DNA from: 38-11 sp964539975
GTDB taxonomy: Bacteria > Bacillota > Clostridia > Tissierellales > Dethiosulfatibacteraceae
Reading direction: 5' to 3'
Length of the DNA: 64,000 nt
Assembly (NCBI GenBank): GCA_964539975.1
Contig: CAZIKK010000013.1
Location: forward strand, 1 to 64,000
Shown here: positions 16,612-25,027 of the stretch, piece by piece
Layout: each line of letters opens with the position of its first letter
Numbering within the stretch: the first letter of the stretch is position 1
Program-made: the position numbers and the translations under genes
Notes under the pieces: model-generated
The model's database searches: none
What the model saw: only the letters and a program-made list of their open reading frames with translations
Told to the model about the DNA's origin: nothing

Positions 16612-17634
16612 TCAACTATTTTCAGCATCTTTCACGACAACTCCCTTAGGGAATTTGTAATCCGTTTTTTGCTGTCCACCCAGTAATCCCTGTGGCCTAA
16701 AACGCATCATTAAAACTAAAATCAATCCGTAAATAACAAATCGGTATTCTTGGACAAATCTCAGCAATTCCGGAAAAGATATCAGTAATAGAGAACCTAA
16801 AAACATACCTTTTATTGTTCCCATCCCACCTAATATCACGATACTCAATATCAAAATCGACGTATCAAAGGTAAAGGAGTTTGGATCAATAAAGCGAATC
16901 ATATGGGCGTAGAACGCACCTGCCAAACCAGCGAAAAAGGCACCTACCACAAAAGCAATCACTTTGTATTTGGTGGTTTTAACCCCCATCATGATGGCAG
17001 CTGTCTCGTCATCACGAATCGCTGTCAAAGCTCTTCCAATTTTTGAGTTAACGATAAAGAAAATTGTAATGGTGGTGATACCCAACAAGACCAATATTAA
17101 ATAATACATCCCATTGTTGGCAATCGTCAAATCTGTTCCAAATAAACTGGGTCTTGGTATTCTTGAAATCCCAAGAGGTCCATTTGTCACGCTATTCCAG
17201 TTCAATGCAATCATTCTAATCACTTCAGCAAAACCCAAAGTCGTGATAGCCAAATAAGTTCCTGATAATCTCAATGTGGGCAAGCCGAGAAGCAACCCCA
17301 TTATCGCCGCAATCAAGGCGGCAATAGGTGCGGTGATGAAAAAGCTAATGCCAAAATTGATACTGATAATTGCCGACGCATAAGCTCCAATAGCATAGAA
17401 GGCTGAATGTCCAAGAGAAGTCTGTCCTGCATATCCAGTTATCAATCCTAGCGATAACGCCAAAATGCTATAAACACCGATCATAATTACAATTCGCATC
17501 ATGTACTGTGAATTGAGGATATATGGCAATGCCAACATGATTAGGATCAATGCTGGAATAATGATTTTTCTATAGGCGTCCAGAAATCGATAAATCTTTT
17601 TTACGCTGATGTTTTCCAATCCTTTTATCTTCAT
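16612..17634 (-). CDS. livM: LIV-type ABC transporter permease, LivM-like
   Basis: 340 aa, about ten predicted helices with GYAGQTSLGHSAFYAIGAYA, the LivM signature, and the EAA-like loop around GRALTAIRDDETAAIMMG. It has an N-terminal cytoplasmic extension of about 25 residues. It is translated 4 bases after livH. Confidence 0.9.
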   Translation of the reverse strand: MKIKGLENISVKKIYRFLDAYRKIIIPALILIMLALPYILNSQYMMRIVIMIGVYSILALSLGLITGYAGQTSLGHSAFYAIGAYASAIISINFGISFFITAPIAALIAAIMGLLLGLPTLRLSGTYLAITTLGFAEVIRMIALNWNSVTNGPLGISRIPRPSLFGTDLTIANNGMYYLILVLLGITTITIFFIVNSKIGRALTAIRDDETAAIMMGVKTTKYKVIAFVVGAFFAGLAGAFYAHMIRFIDPNSFTFDTSILILSIVILGGMGTIKGMFLGSLLLISFPELLRFVQEYRFVIYGLILVLMMRFRPQGLLGGQQKTDYKFPKGVVVKDAENS

Positions 17635-17638
17635 GACA

Positions 17639-18514
17639 TTACACCTTCTTTATCCCTTTCTTACCAAATATTCCGTTCGGTCGTATCAGCAACACCAAAA
17701 TCAGAATGACAAACGCGATGGCATCTCGGTAACTGCCACCAAGATAAGTGGCCGCCATGGTTTCAGATATGCCTACCACCAAACCGCCAAATACCGAACC
17801 ATACAAGATTCCGATTCCTCCAAGAACAGCCGCTGAAAAGGCTTTTAATCCTGGCATAAAGCCCATCCCAGGAAAGACCATCTGATAATAACTACTGACC
17901 AGCGTCCCGGCAATTGACGCTGACACGCCTCCTAAGAAAAACGTGAACGTAATGACGCGATTCACATTAATTCCCATCAGATAAGACGCTTTTGGGTTCT
18001 GTTCTACCCCTCTCATAGCCAATCCGATTTTTGTAAACTGTATTAAAAATGTCAAGACTAGCAATAAAACCAATGAAATCAGGAAGATTGCAATTTGGGT
18101 AGAGCCCATGGTAAAGCCAAAAATACTCACACTACCAAAGTTTAATAACTGAGGAAACCTTTTGGTTTCACTGCCAAAAAGAATCATCAACATATTTTGA
18201 ATGATGTAGGAAATTCCTATCGTTGTGATTAATGCCGCAATCGGTTTTGAACCCTTATTTCTTAGCGGTTCCAATGACAACTTGTCGATGGCTACTCCCA
18301 AAAGACCCGTTAGCAATATACTGACTGCGATGGCGGGAATAATGCCAAACTCCATGGAAATGAAAACCAGGGACATATGAGCGCCAAAGGCGTAGACTGA
18401 TCCATGAGAAAAATTGACCAATCTGAGAATACCGAAAACAAGAGAGTATCCAACTGCTATTAAGGCATAGATGATTCCAATGGTTAATCCGTTTACTAAT
18501 TGTTCAACAAACAA
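17639..18514 (-). CDS. livH: LIV-type ABC transporter permease, LivH-like
   Basis: 291 aa, about eight helices; RLVNFSHGSVYAFGAH and the GLAMRGVEQNPKASYLMGI cytoplasmic loop identify LivH. Translation appears to start at TTG (18514) behind AGAGGTG. A stem-loop at 18560-18599 separates it from the binding-protein gene. Confidence 0.9.
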   Translation of the reverse strand: MFVEQLVNGLTIGIIYALIAVGYSLVFGILRLVNFSHGSVYAFGAHMSLVFISMEFGIIPAIAVSILLTGLLGVAIDKLSLEPLRNKGSKPIAALITTIGISYIIQNMLMILFGSETKRFPQLLNFGSVSIFGFTMGSTQIAIFLISLVLLLVLTFLIQFTKIGLAMRGVEQNPKASYLMGINVNRVITFTFFLGGVSASIAGTLVSSYYQMVFPGMGFMPGLKAFSAAVLGGIGILYGSVFGGLVVGISETMAATYLGGSYRDAIAFVILILVLLIRPNGIFGKKGIKKV

Positions 18515-18559
18515 TATATTTCACCTCTTTGCATTTCAAATTTATGTCTAATCTCAGAA

Positions 18560-18599
18560 ATGGCCAGATAGCACCATTACATAGCATCCATCTGACCAT
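18560..18599 (-). other. Stem-loop between binding-protein and permease genes
   Basis: Arms 18560-18569 and 18590-18599 give a 10-bp stem (one G-U) with a 20-base loop and no T-run. Such hairpins after binding-protein genes often stabilise the upstream mRNA or reduce read-through, setting higher levels of binding protein. Confidence 0.45.
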
Positions 18600-18621
18600 C
18601 TCGGTGATTATGTATTCTTGA

Positions 18622-19764
18622 TTATTGGATTACTTCTACAAACTCTCCATTTTCGATTTTTACAAATGTAAATGGTCGTACAGAGTCTCTAAATTCATCA
18701 AATACTGTGTAACCAGTCACACCCTCATACTCGATAGCCGCGACTTCATCTCTGATCGCTGCTCTATCAGTACTGTTTGCATTTTGGATAGCCGTCAAGA
18801 TGATGCCTGCGCTGTCATATGCTTGAGCTGTTAAACTACTTGGGTTAGAACCATATTTTTCTCTATAGTTCGTTACAAAAGTCGCCACGTTTTCTTGCTC
18901 TGATCCATCAAAGAACTGCGTTGGGAAATGAATGTTCTCTGCATTATCTCCAGCCAATTCAATTAATTGTCGACTGTACGCGTTTGAGAAACCAACCAAT
19001 TCGATATCAGGATTCACTTCTTTGTACTGTGTCGCGAAAGGTCCTAATGTGTTGTACATAGCCGCTACGATAACCACTTCTGCGCCTGCGTTGTGCAATC
19101 TAGAAATGTTTGAACTGAAATCCACTGTTCCTTCCAATACTTCCTGATGATCCACTACCTCAGCGCCAACCGATTCAATAATTTCTTTTGTGATTTCCGC
19201 TGTGCTGGCACCCCAGTCAGTTCTTACTGACAAAACGCCAATTTTAGTCTTGCCATAAAGTTCTGTGGCAATTTCAACGCCTGCTCTTGCTTCGATGTCA
19301 ATAACCGTGTTATTTCTGAAGATATAATCCCCTTCTGATGTGAAATCAGGATGTGACGCAGATGGTGAAATGTTTACCACACCGTTTTCCTGATAAGTAG
19401 GACTAGCAGCCATACACACACCACTTGCAAAGTGTCCCACAACTCCTAGAATAGACGAATCTGCGACAATTCTTTCAGCAATTGTAGCCGCTTCTTCCCC
19501 TTCATTCTTGTCATCATAGACGACTACTTCAATTTGTTGGCCAAGAACACCGCCATCCGCATTCCATTCTTCAACCATCATTTCAACCGCATTTCTAAAT
19601 CCAATGCCGTACTCAGCAAAGTCACCTGTTTGAGGTCCTGCAATGGCGATTTTAACTGCTTGTGCTGTGTCTCCACCCGATCCATTTGAACCACAAGCCG
19701 CTAAACTTGCCACTAATAACGCAACGATCATGATCAAACTAATCATTTTTTTCAAGTTTTTCAT
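18622..19764 (-). CDS. LIV-type substrate-binding lipoprotein
   Basis: 380 aa. A lipoprotein signal ends at the lipobox LAAC (MKNLKKMISLIMIVALLVA...LAACGS). The mature part is a type I periplasmic-binding fold (IAGPQTGDFAEYGIGFRNAVEMM; SPSASHPDF). AGGAGAGGG fixes the ATG at 19764, well inside a longer frame. It captures the substrate outside the membrane for LivHMGF. It follows the ATC-hydrolase-family gene by 22 bases, which hints at a cysteine- or thiazoline-like substrate (inference). Confidence 0.9.
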   Translation of the reverse strand: MKNLKKMISLIMIVALLVASLAACGSNGSGGDTAQAVKIAIAGPQTGDFAEYGIGFRNAVEMMVEEWNADGGVLGQQIEVVVYDDKNEGEEAATIAERIVADSSILGVVGHFASGVCMAASPTYQENGVVNISPSASHPDFTSEGDYIFRNNTVIDIEARAGVEIATELYGKTKIGVLSVRTDWGASTAEITKEIIESVGAEVVDHQEVLEGTVDFSSNISRLHNAGAEVVIVAAMYNTLGPFATQYKEVNPDIELVGFSNAYSRQLIELAGDNAENIHFPTQFFDGSEQENVATFVTNYREKYGSNPSSLTAQAYDSAGIILTAIQNANSTDRAAIRDEVAAIEYEGVTGYTVFDEFRDSVRPFTFVKIENGEFVEVIQ

Positions 19765-19786
19765 TTTCCCTCTCCTAGTTTGTTTT

Positions 19787-20284
19787 TTATTTTCTAAAGT
19801 GCAATTTACATGTGGCACAACCTTTTGCGATGGTATCACCCAACTCAAAGTCAGCACCAACCGCTTCAGCTATCCCTCTGTCTCCATCCATAGCCATGTC
19901 ACAAAGCAAGTCAATTGTTTCATCATCAATTCCCAATTTTTGCCATGCGTTGACTAGCGAACAGTAGTTAAATTCCACTTTAAATGACTCATCTTTCAAT
20001 TCTTTGATGTCCATTTCAAAGTTTTTAAGCACCTGAGAACTTAAGAATGCATAACGGAAATCCACCAAACTTTCCTTGTTCTTCATTGCTTCCTTGATTT
20101 CTTTACCTGCTAAATTTCCAGTCTTTCGAATCGCTGCTCTTGTGATTTTTTCAGCATCACAGCCACTCTCTTTTGCTTCCAGATATGTCAATGCCATCCA
20201 TGTTGCTCGATGCTCGATAGCAGATCGAAGTAATTGAGTCCTTTCATCCTCTGGTTGCTTCATGATGTTGTTGATTTTTGTCAT
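19787..20284 (-). CDS. L-2-amino-thiazoline-4-carboxylic acid hydrolase family protein
   Basis: 165 aa, first gene of the LIV/Dha operon. It resembles the ATC hydrolase family: an N-terminal helical part (HRATWMALTYLEAK), RYAFLSSQ, VEFNYCSLVNAW with a conserved Cys, DGDRGIAEAVG and a C-terminal CATCKLHF. In pseudomonads the enzyme opens the thiazoline ring on the way to L-cysteine, but many homologues are unproven. AGGAGG lies 6 bases before the ATG at 20284, inside a longer frame that I reject. The cysteine desulfidase gene lies just upstream, fitting a sulfur amino acid theme. Confidence 0.7.
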   Translation of the reverse strand: MTKINNIMKQPEDERTQLLRSAIEHRATWMALTYLEAKESGCDAEKITRAAIRKTGNLAGKEIKEAMKNKESLVDFRYAFLSSQVLKNFEMDIKELKDESFKVEFNYCSLVNAWQKLGIDDETIDLLCDMAMDGDRGIAEAVGADFELGDTIAKGCATCKLHFRK

Positions 20285-20395
20285 CACTGACCTCCTCGTA
20301 AACGTTTTCAATGAATTTTATAAAGAAACAGGTGATTTGCCCATTCTTCATTGTCTTATTTTGAGATTTTTGTTATGATTTAATCTCATAATTAG

Positions 20396-20424
20396 AGTAT
20401 ATCTAAATAACTTGGACAAATCAA
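20396..20424 (-). promoter_or_regulatory. Sigma-A promoter of the ATC-hydrolase/LIV/Dha operon
   Basis: Minus strand TTGATT - 17 bases - TATACT. The 5' leader would be about 105 bases long. TGAGA/TCTCA half-sites at 20362-20366 and 20384-20388 lie just downstream of the -10. Confidence 0.65.
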
Positions 20425-20456
20425 CTGTTTTTTTGTTATGAAATGTTAACATTCTC

Positions 20457-21725
20457 CTACATGGTTGCAATCACACTTCTGTCTACATAACACATGCCTT
20501 CCTGGCTAACTTTTCCAAGGTTGTGCAATGTTGTTTCCAAGTCAATGCCCACAATGCCATTTCCAGACGGCACGCTGACACCCTCCATCGCAAACAAGGC
20601 GCTTTGCCATGCCATTGACGCGCTCGCAGAAAGCTTCAACGCACATCCAACCTTGCCTCCATCACAGATCATGCCAGCCAAACTTGATACAACATTAACG
20701 ATGGCTTTTTCCATTTCCTCTACTTGTCCATCTAACAAGTAAACAATGCCAGCCGCGGCTCCTGCTCCAGCCGATACGCCACATCCGCAAACTGGGGATA
20801 GTCTGCCTACATATTTCTTTACATTGGTATTCACCATATGGCTGATGGCCAACGCATAAGCTGTTTTTTCAGGACTTAGATTCAAATGCCTTGCCACAAT
20901 CGCAATTGGAATAATGGCGATAATGCCATTGTTCCCACTTCCAGAACTTGTCATCACCGGTAATTCCAACCCACTCATTCTGGCATCACAGGCTGCTGTG
21001 GTATACATGGTTATTTCATTGCCCAAATCTTTGCTGAACAATCCTTTTTCAAGTAGGGTCTTCCAAGACTTTCCAATCTTCAATCCCTTATCTGTTACCA
21101 ATCCCGCTTCTGCCATCGCCAGGTTCAATGTAACACCTTCTAACAAAAAGGCAATCTCTTCATAAGGTACCTCTAGTATTTGCGTAATGATTTGTGCCAA
21201 AGATAAATCTAATAAATCGTTTTGAGCTTCTACCGTTGTCAATTGATCCTGTCTTTTGTCTAGTTTTACCTTGCTATTCTTCTCTAAGAATACCAGATTG
21301 GTATGATTGTCTTGAATAATAGCTCTACCTTGTCCTTCTGTAGTGGTCACTTCAACATCAATAAACATACTAGGTTTGTCATAGACAATTTCTATTTTCA
21401 TCGGTATTTTTTTTACCAAAGCCAATGCTTTATCTAAATCATCTGGAGTTAGTTTTGATAGAATGGTTAAATCAAAATTCGGCTCTCCAATGCTGGCACC
21501 TAAAGCCAATGCCATTTCAATGCCTGTGTGATCCGTTCCTGGAATGCCAACCGCTTTAGCATTTTTGTAGACATTGCCACTGATAGCCAATCGAATGCCT
21601 ATCATTTCTCCATCCACTCCATCAATCGCGTATGAAGATGCTAATGCAATGGCAACCGGTTCTGTACACCCCATTGCCGGTATGACTTCTTTTCTCAATG
21701 TACTCACAATCGCTTGTCTCATCAT
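20457..21725 (-). CDS. cyuA: L-cysteine desulfidase family (CyuA/CdsB)
   Basis: 422 aa. MGCTEPVA near the N terminus (C20), SPVCGCGVSAGAGAA and MICDGGKVGCALK give the cysteines expected to hold a 4Fe-4S cluster in this serine-dehydratase-like family. The enzyme splits L-cysteine to sulfide, ammonia and pyruvate. It follows the C-S lyase gene by 38 bases, and both sit behind the sigma-54 promoter at 22982-22998. Two adjacent ATGs follow AGGAGATA; the second (21722) has the better spacing. In C. difficile the homologous cdsB is sigma-54 dependent under CdsR. Confidence 0.85.
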   Translation of the reverse strand: MMRQAIVSTLRKEVIPAMGCTEPVAIALASSYAIDGVDGEMIGIRLAISGNVYKNAKAVGIPGTDHTGIEMALALGASIGEPNFDLTILSKLTPDDLDKALALVKKIPMKIEIVYDKPSMFIDVEVTTTEGQGRAIIQDNHTNLVFLEKNSKVKLDKRQDQLTTVEAQNDLLDLSLAQIITQILEVPYEEIAFLLEGVTLNLAMAEAGLVTDKGLKIGKSWKTLLEKGLFSKDLGNEITMYTTAACDARMSGLELPVMTSSGSGNNGIIAIIPIAIVARHLNLSPEKTAYALAISHMVNTNVKKYVGRLSPVCGCGVSAGAGAAAGIVYLLDGQVEEMEKAIVNVVSSLAGMICDGGKVGCALKLSASASMAWQSALFAMEGVSVPSGNGIVGIDLETTLHNLGKVSQEGMCYVDRSVIATM

Positions 21726-21763
21726 TATCTCCTGTCTGTTATTTTGTATTTAGGTCTTGTGGT

Positions 21764-22942
21764 TTATTCCGTTAAATAAACCACTGCCTTCTTAATCCGT
21801 TCCAGTCCTTCTTTCAAGACTTCTCTACTACATCCAATATTTAGCCTAAAAAATCCGTCTCCAACTTGTCCATAATCCGAGCCACTATTCAAAGCAACCT
21901 TTCCGATTTGAATCAATGCTTCTTGGACACTTTGCTGATCTTTTCCCAGTTCACTAAAATCCAGCCATAAAAGATACGTACCATCTGGCACATAAGCCTT
22001 CACCTGTGGTATGTTTTTTTCGATATAGTCCACTGCATAGTGGCTGTTCTCTTCTACATAAGGCATCAATTGGTCCAACCATTTCCCACCATGCGTATAA
22101 GTAGTCGTAAGTCCTAATGTTGAAAAAATTGTCGTGGTACTAACAGCCATGGCTTCCAATTCAGCCACACATTTTTGCCGCAATTCATTGTTTGGCACAA
22201 TGGCGTAAGAAGCTGCTAATCCAGCAATATTAAAAGTCTTACTTGGCGCCATCAAGGTAATGGTATTGTTCTTGATCGTTTCTGACAAACTAGCAATAGG
22301 CGTGTGATGACTGGATTCAAAAACCAGATCGCTGTGTATTTCATCCGAAATAATCAACACACCATGCTCTATACACAGGTTTCCTAACTTCTCTAGTGTT
22401 TCTCTATCCCAAACACGGCCTACAGGATTATGGGGACTGCAGAGAATGATCGCTTTTGCCCCGTCTTTAATCTTCTTTTCCAAGTCGTCAAAATCCATCC
22501 GATATTGGCCGTCTTCATTAATCAAATTGTTTTCAACCACCACTCTTTGATTCTTCTGTATGACTTGAAAGAAAGGAGGGTAGACAGGAGGTTGAACAAT
22601 CACAGTGTCACCCGGTTCTGTGAACAACCTCACCGCCAAGCTCAAACCCATGACAACCCCTGTCATTGGCACGATCCAATCTTTATCTATTTTCCATTGA
22701 TGCCGACTCTCTAGCCAGTGAATAATCGCCTGATAATAGGCATCGTCTCTTTGCACATATCCAAACACGCCATGGTCTATTCTTTCTCTAAACGCCTCAA
22801 TCACCGTTTCGCAAGATTTGAAATCCATGTCTGCCACCCACATCGGCAATATGTCGTCATTCCCATACAAAGAGCTGATTTTGCCCCACTTTAAAGAGTC
22901 TGTTCCACGTCTATCCACAAACTCATTGAAATTACATTCCAT
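21764..22942 (-). CDS. PatB/MalY-type C-S lyase (cystathionine beta-lyase family aminotransferase fold)
   Basis: 392 aa, PLP fold type I. The Schiff-base lysine is K235 in APSKTFNIAG; ILPMWVADMDF and SPHNPVGRVW are the MalY/PatB family motifs, and the Arg of LNIGCSRE binds the carboxylate. Members cleave cystathionine, cystine or cysteine conjugates to pyruvate, ammonia and a thiol. It is the first gene after the sigma-54 promoter, upstream of the cysteine desulfidase, so thiols released here could feed that enzyme. Confidence 0.9.
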   Translation of the reverse strand: MECNFNEFVDRRGTDSLKWGKISSLYGNDDILPMWVADMDFKSCETVIEAFRERIDHGVFGYVQRDDAYYQAIIHWLESRHQWKIDKDWIVPMTGVVMGLSLAVRLFTEPGDTVIVQPPVYPPFFQVIQKNQRVVVENNLINEDGQYRMDFDDLEKKIKDGAKAIILCSPHNPVGRVWDRETLEKLGNLCIEHGVLIISDEIHSDLVFESSHHTPIASLSETIKNNTITLMAPSKTFNIAGLAASYAIVPNNELRQKCVAELEAMAVSTTTIFSTLGLTTTYTHGGKWLDQLMPYVEENSHYAVDYIEKNIPQVKAYVPDGTYLLWLDFSELGKDQQSVQEALIQIGKVALNSGSDYGQVGDGFFRLNIGCSREVLKEGLERIKKAVVYLTE

Positions 22943-22981
22943 TGATGCACCATCCTTTTGTTTATCTTCCGTCAGATACTT

Positions 22982-22998
22982 TGCAAGACATATGCCAA
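22982..22998 (-). promoter_or_regulatory. Sigma-54 (RpoN) promoter of the C-S lyase/cysteine desulfidase operon
   Basis: Minus strand TTGGCAT-ATGTC-TTGCA: GG at -24 and GC at -12 at consensus spacing, 40 bases upstream of the lyase ATG. It lies just past the terminator of the activator gene, with tandem activator sites 140-190 bases upstream. Confidence 0.8.
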
Positions 22999-23005
22999 CT
23001 TGGAC

Positions 23006-23046
23006 ACAAAAAAGACTTTCACTTAACCTTGTCTTGTGAAAGTCTT
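23006..23046 (-). terminator. Intrinsic terminator of the sigma-54 activator gene
   Basis: Perfect 11-bp stem AAGACTTTCAC/GTGAAAGTCTT (23012-23022 with 23036-23046), 13-base loop, then six T on the minus strand. It separates the activator transcript from the sigma-54 operon. Confidence 0.85.
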
Positions 23047-23138
23047 GATTTTACACCATTTGTTTTACTAATTTTTTTCAGCCGTTTCTTCTTCTTGCGT
23101 TTCACAAGGAAAATAACCTGAAATTCATCCCGTGTTTA

Positions 23139-23172
23139 TCTCATAAATGAGACTTTTGTCTCAGTTGTGAGA
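23139..23172. promoter_or_regulatory. Tandem upstream activator sites (UAS)
   Basis: Two dyads of the form TCTCA-N4-TGAGA at 23139-23152 (TCTCATAAATGAGA) and 23159-23172 (TCTCAGTTGTGAGA). Their centres are 20 bp apart, two helical turns. The second overlaps the stop codon of the activator gene. Placement and symmetry fit binding of an enhancer-binding protein to the promoter at 22982-22998. Confidence 0.75.
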
Positions 23173-24918
23173 TATTTTTCGGTATAATGTGGCGCGACTA
23201 ATGCCTAATTGTTCTGCAGCTTTGGCTTTTCCTTCTTCTGTCCAGCCATATTGATCCAAACATCGTTCAATCGTCTGTTTCTCAAACTCATGCATCAAAG
23301 TCTTCAAAGACTGGTTGCTGTGGGGTCCTATCTTCCTAAAACGATCAATGATATCCTCCAACTCTATCGTCTCTCCTTCTGCAAAATTTATGCCATATTC
23401 CACAATGTTTTCCAATTCCCTTACATTTCCAGGCCATGCGTATTCTCTCATATAGGCCATGGCTTCTTTGGAAAATCCTTTAATCGCTTTATCAAATCGC
23501 TCATTGTTTAATGCCAAAAAGTGCTCTGTCAATACCGCGATGTCGTCTTTTCTATCTCGTAGGGAAGGAAGGATTAATGGAATCACATTCAGTCGATAGT
23601 ACAAATCTTCTCGAAACATTTTTTTCTCTATCAACTCTTCCAGGTTTTTGTTGGTGGCGGACACAATGCGTACATCTAGCTCGATAGGCTCAAGCCCTCC
23701 AATTTTTGTGACTTTTCTATCTTGAAGAACTCTTAATAGCTTCGCTTGCAAGTAAAGTGGCATATCTCCTATTTCATCTAGGAAAAAAGTTCCTCTATGA
23801 GCCAGTTCAATTTTCCCAGTTTTGCCTTTTTTGCTGGCTCCAGTGAATGCGCCCGGTTCATATCCAAACAACTCGCTCTCCAATAAAGTTTCCGGTATGG
23901 CACTGCAATTCACACTGACAAAGGGCTGATCATGACGATGGCTCGCATTGTGAATGGCTCTGGCAAATATTTCTTTTCCCGTGCCACTGTCTCCAGTGAT
24001 CAATACCGTTGAATCGTTCTTCGCCACCTTCATTGCTTTTTTCTTGACTTTTATTAACTGAGGGCTTACGCCTAATAAAGAGTCAAATGTAAACCCATGA
24101 TTTTTTTCACGCAACCTATACGCAGATTTTTGTATGGTGTCAAAATCGCTAAAGGTGGCTACTGCTCCCTTCAACTGACCCTCAATATGGATCAGTTTGA
24201 CCGTCGTCAACAAACCCTTCTTGTATCCTTGGCCTTCATAATATTCTTCTATGTCCACATAGTCCATGTTTTTTTCAATGGCTCTCAAAAGAATGCTACC
24301 TTTCCAATAATCACTGATTCGTTGGCCAATCATTCGATCCAGCGAATCATGAATGCCCAACAAGTGCTTAGCTTTATCATTAATCTGGCTGATCTCTCCT
24401 GTTTCTGTTATACAGACCACGCCTTGATTCACATGTTGAATCACAGCATCCAATTCCTGATTCCGTGTCAGAATATTTTCATGCAGAATCTCTTCCCCCA
24501 CTTTGCTGGCAATTAAGTCTGCCATTTTACCCAAAAAGTTGAGGAAATCTTCTTTTCTTTCTTGAAAATACAGTTTCTGAGCTTGGTTGTAGGCAAAAAT
24601 ACCGATCACGCCTAAAATGGTCCCTTCCCAAGTAATTGGGCAACATATCTCATATGTCTCCTCACAGTTTCCCGCTCGATCACACTGCTGACACAAATAA
24701 TCTCTCCCAGGTTCCTCTATGACTACCGTTTCTTTTGTCTTTAGAACACGTGTGAAGGCAGATCCTTTTGGCGCATAGTTTTGGATTTCCTCGCGGTAAG
24801 GTCCTGTCCCTGCAATTCTCATCAGTTGATCGTCCACAATGGTCACATTGCAGTCTAACGCTGCCGCAATGGCTTCTGAAATTTTCTGGACCGATTCCTT
24901 TATTCTATGTATGCTCAT
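23161..24918 (-). CDS. Sigma-54-dependent activator (CdsR-like): GAF, PAS, AAA+, Fis-type HTH
   Basis: 585 aa. GAF-like domain 1-140 with the cysteine cluster CX2CX5C (C76, C79, C85) plus CC at 92-93; PAS 150-262; complete AAA+ domain with Walker A GDSGTGKE, GAFTGA and FFLDEIGDM; HTH at 545-585 (AAEQLGISRATLYRKI). It should activate RpoN promoters. Its own 3' end carries one of two UAS dyads, and the C-S lyase/desulfidase operon follows downstream. By position it resembles C. difficile CdsR, which responds to cysteine. GGAGGGCTC precedes the ATG. Confidence 0.9.
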   Translation of the reverse strand: MSIHRIKESVQKISEAIAAALDCNVTIVDDQLMRIAGTGPYREEIQNYAPKGSAFTRVLKTKETVVIEEPGRDYLCQQCDRAGNCEETYEICCPITWEGTILGVIGIFAYNQAQKLYFQERKEDFLNFLGKMADLIASKVGEEILHENILTRNQELDAVIQHVNQGVVCITETGEISQINDKAKHLLGIHDSLDRMIGQRISDYWKGSILLRAIEKNMDYVDIEEYYEGQGYKKGLLTTVKLIHIEGQLKGAVATFSDFDTIQKSAYRLREKNHGFTFDSLLGVSPQLIKVKKKAMKVAKNDSTVLITGDSGTGKEIFARAIHNASHRHDQPFVSVNCSAIPETLLESELFGYEPGAFTGASKKGKTGKIELAHRGTFFLDEIGDMPLYLQAKLLRVLQDRKVTKIGGLEPIELDVRIVSATNKNLEELIEKKMFREDLYYRLNVIPLILPSLRDRKDDIAVLTEHFLALNNERFDKAIKGFSKEAMAYMREYAWPGNVRELENIVEYGINFAEGETIELEDIIDRFRKIGPHSNQSLKTLMHEFEKQTIERCLDQYGWTEEGKAKAAEQLGISRATLYRKISHN

Positions 24919-24984
24919 GAGCCCTCCATCGCAACAAATAATACATTTCTGTTACTCATCATACCACATCTGTCAAGGTGACGC

Positions 24985-25023
24985 TTTAAAAAAGCAGACC
25001 CATAAAATTTTTCAGGTCTGCTT
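24985..25023 (-). terminator. Terminator of the peptide-transport/DUF4438 operon
   Basis: AAGCAGACC (24992-25000) pairs with GGTCTGCTT (25015-25023); six T follow on the minus strand. It begins just after the DUF4438 stop. Confidence 0.85.
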
Positions 25024-25027
25024 CTCA

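Noticed and set aside
20362..20397. Third activator site of the TCTCA-N4-TGAGA type near the ATC-hydrolase promoter
   Set aside because: Only half-sites are present (TGAGA, TCTCA) in the wrong arrangement, and no -24/-12 promoter is nearby.
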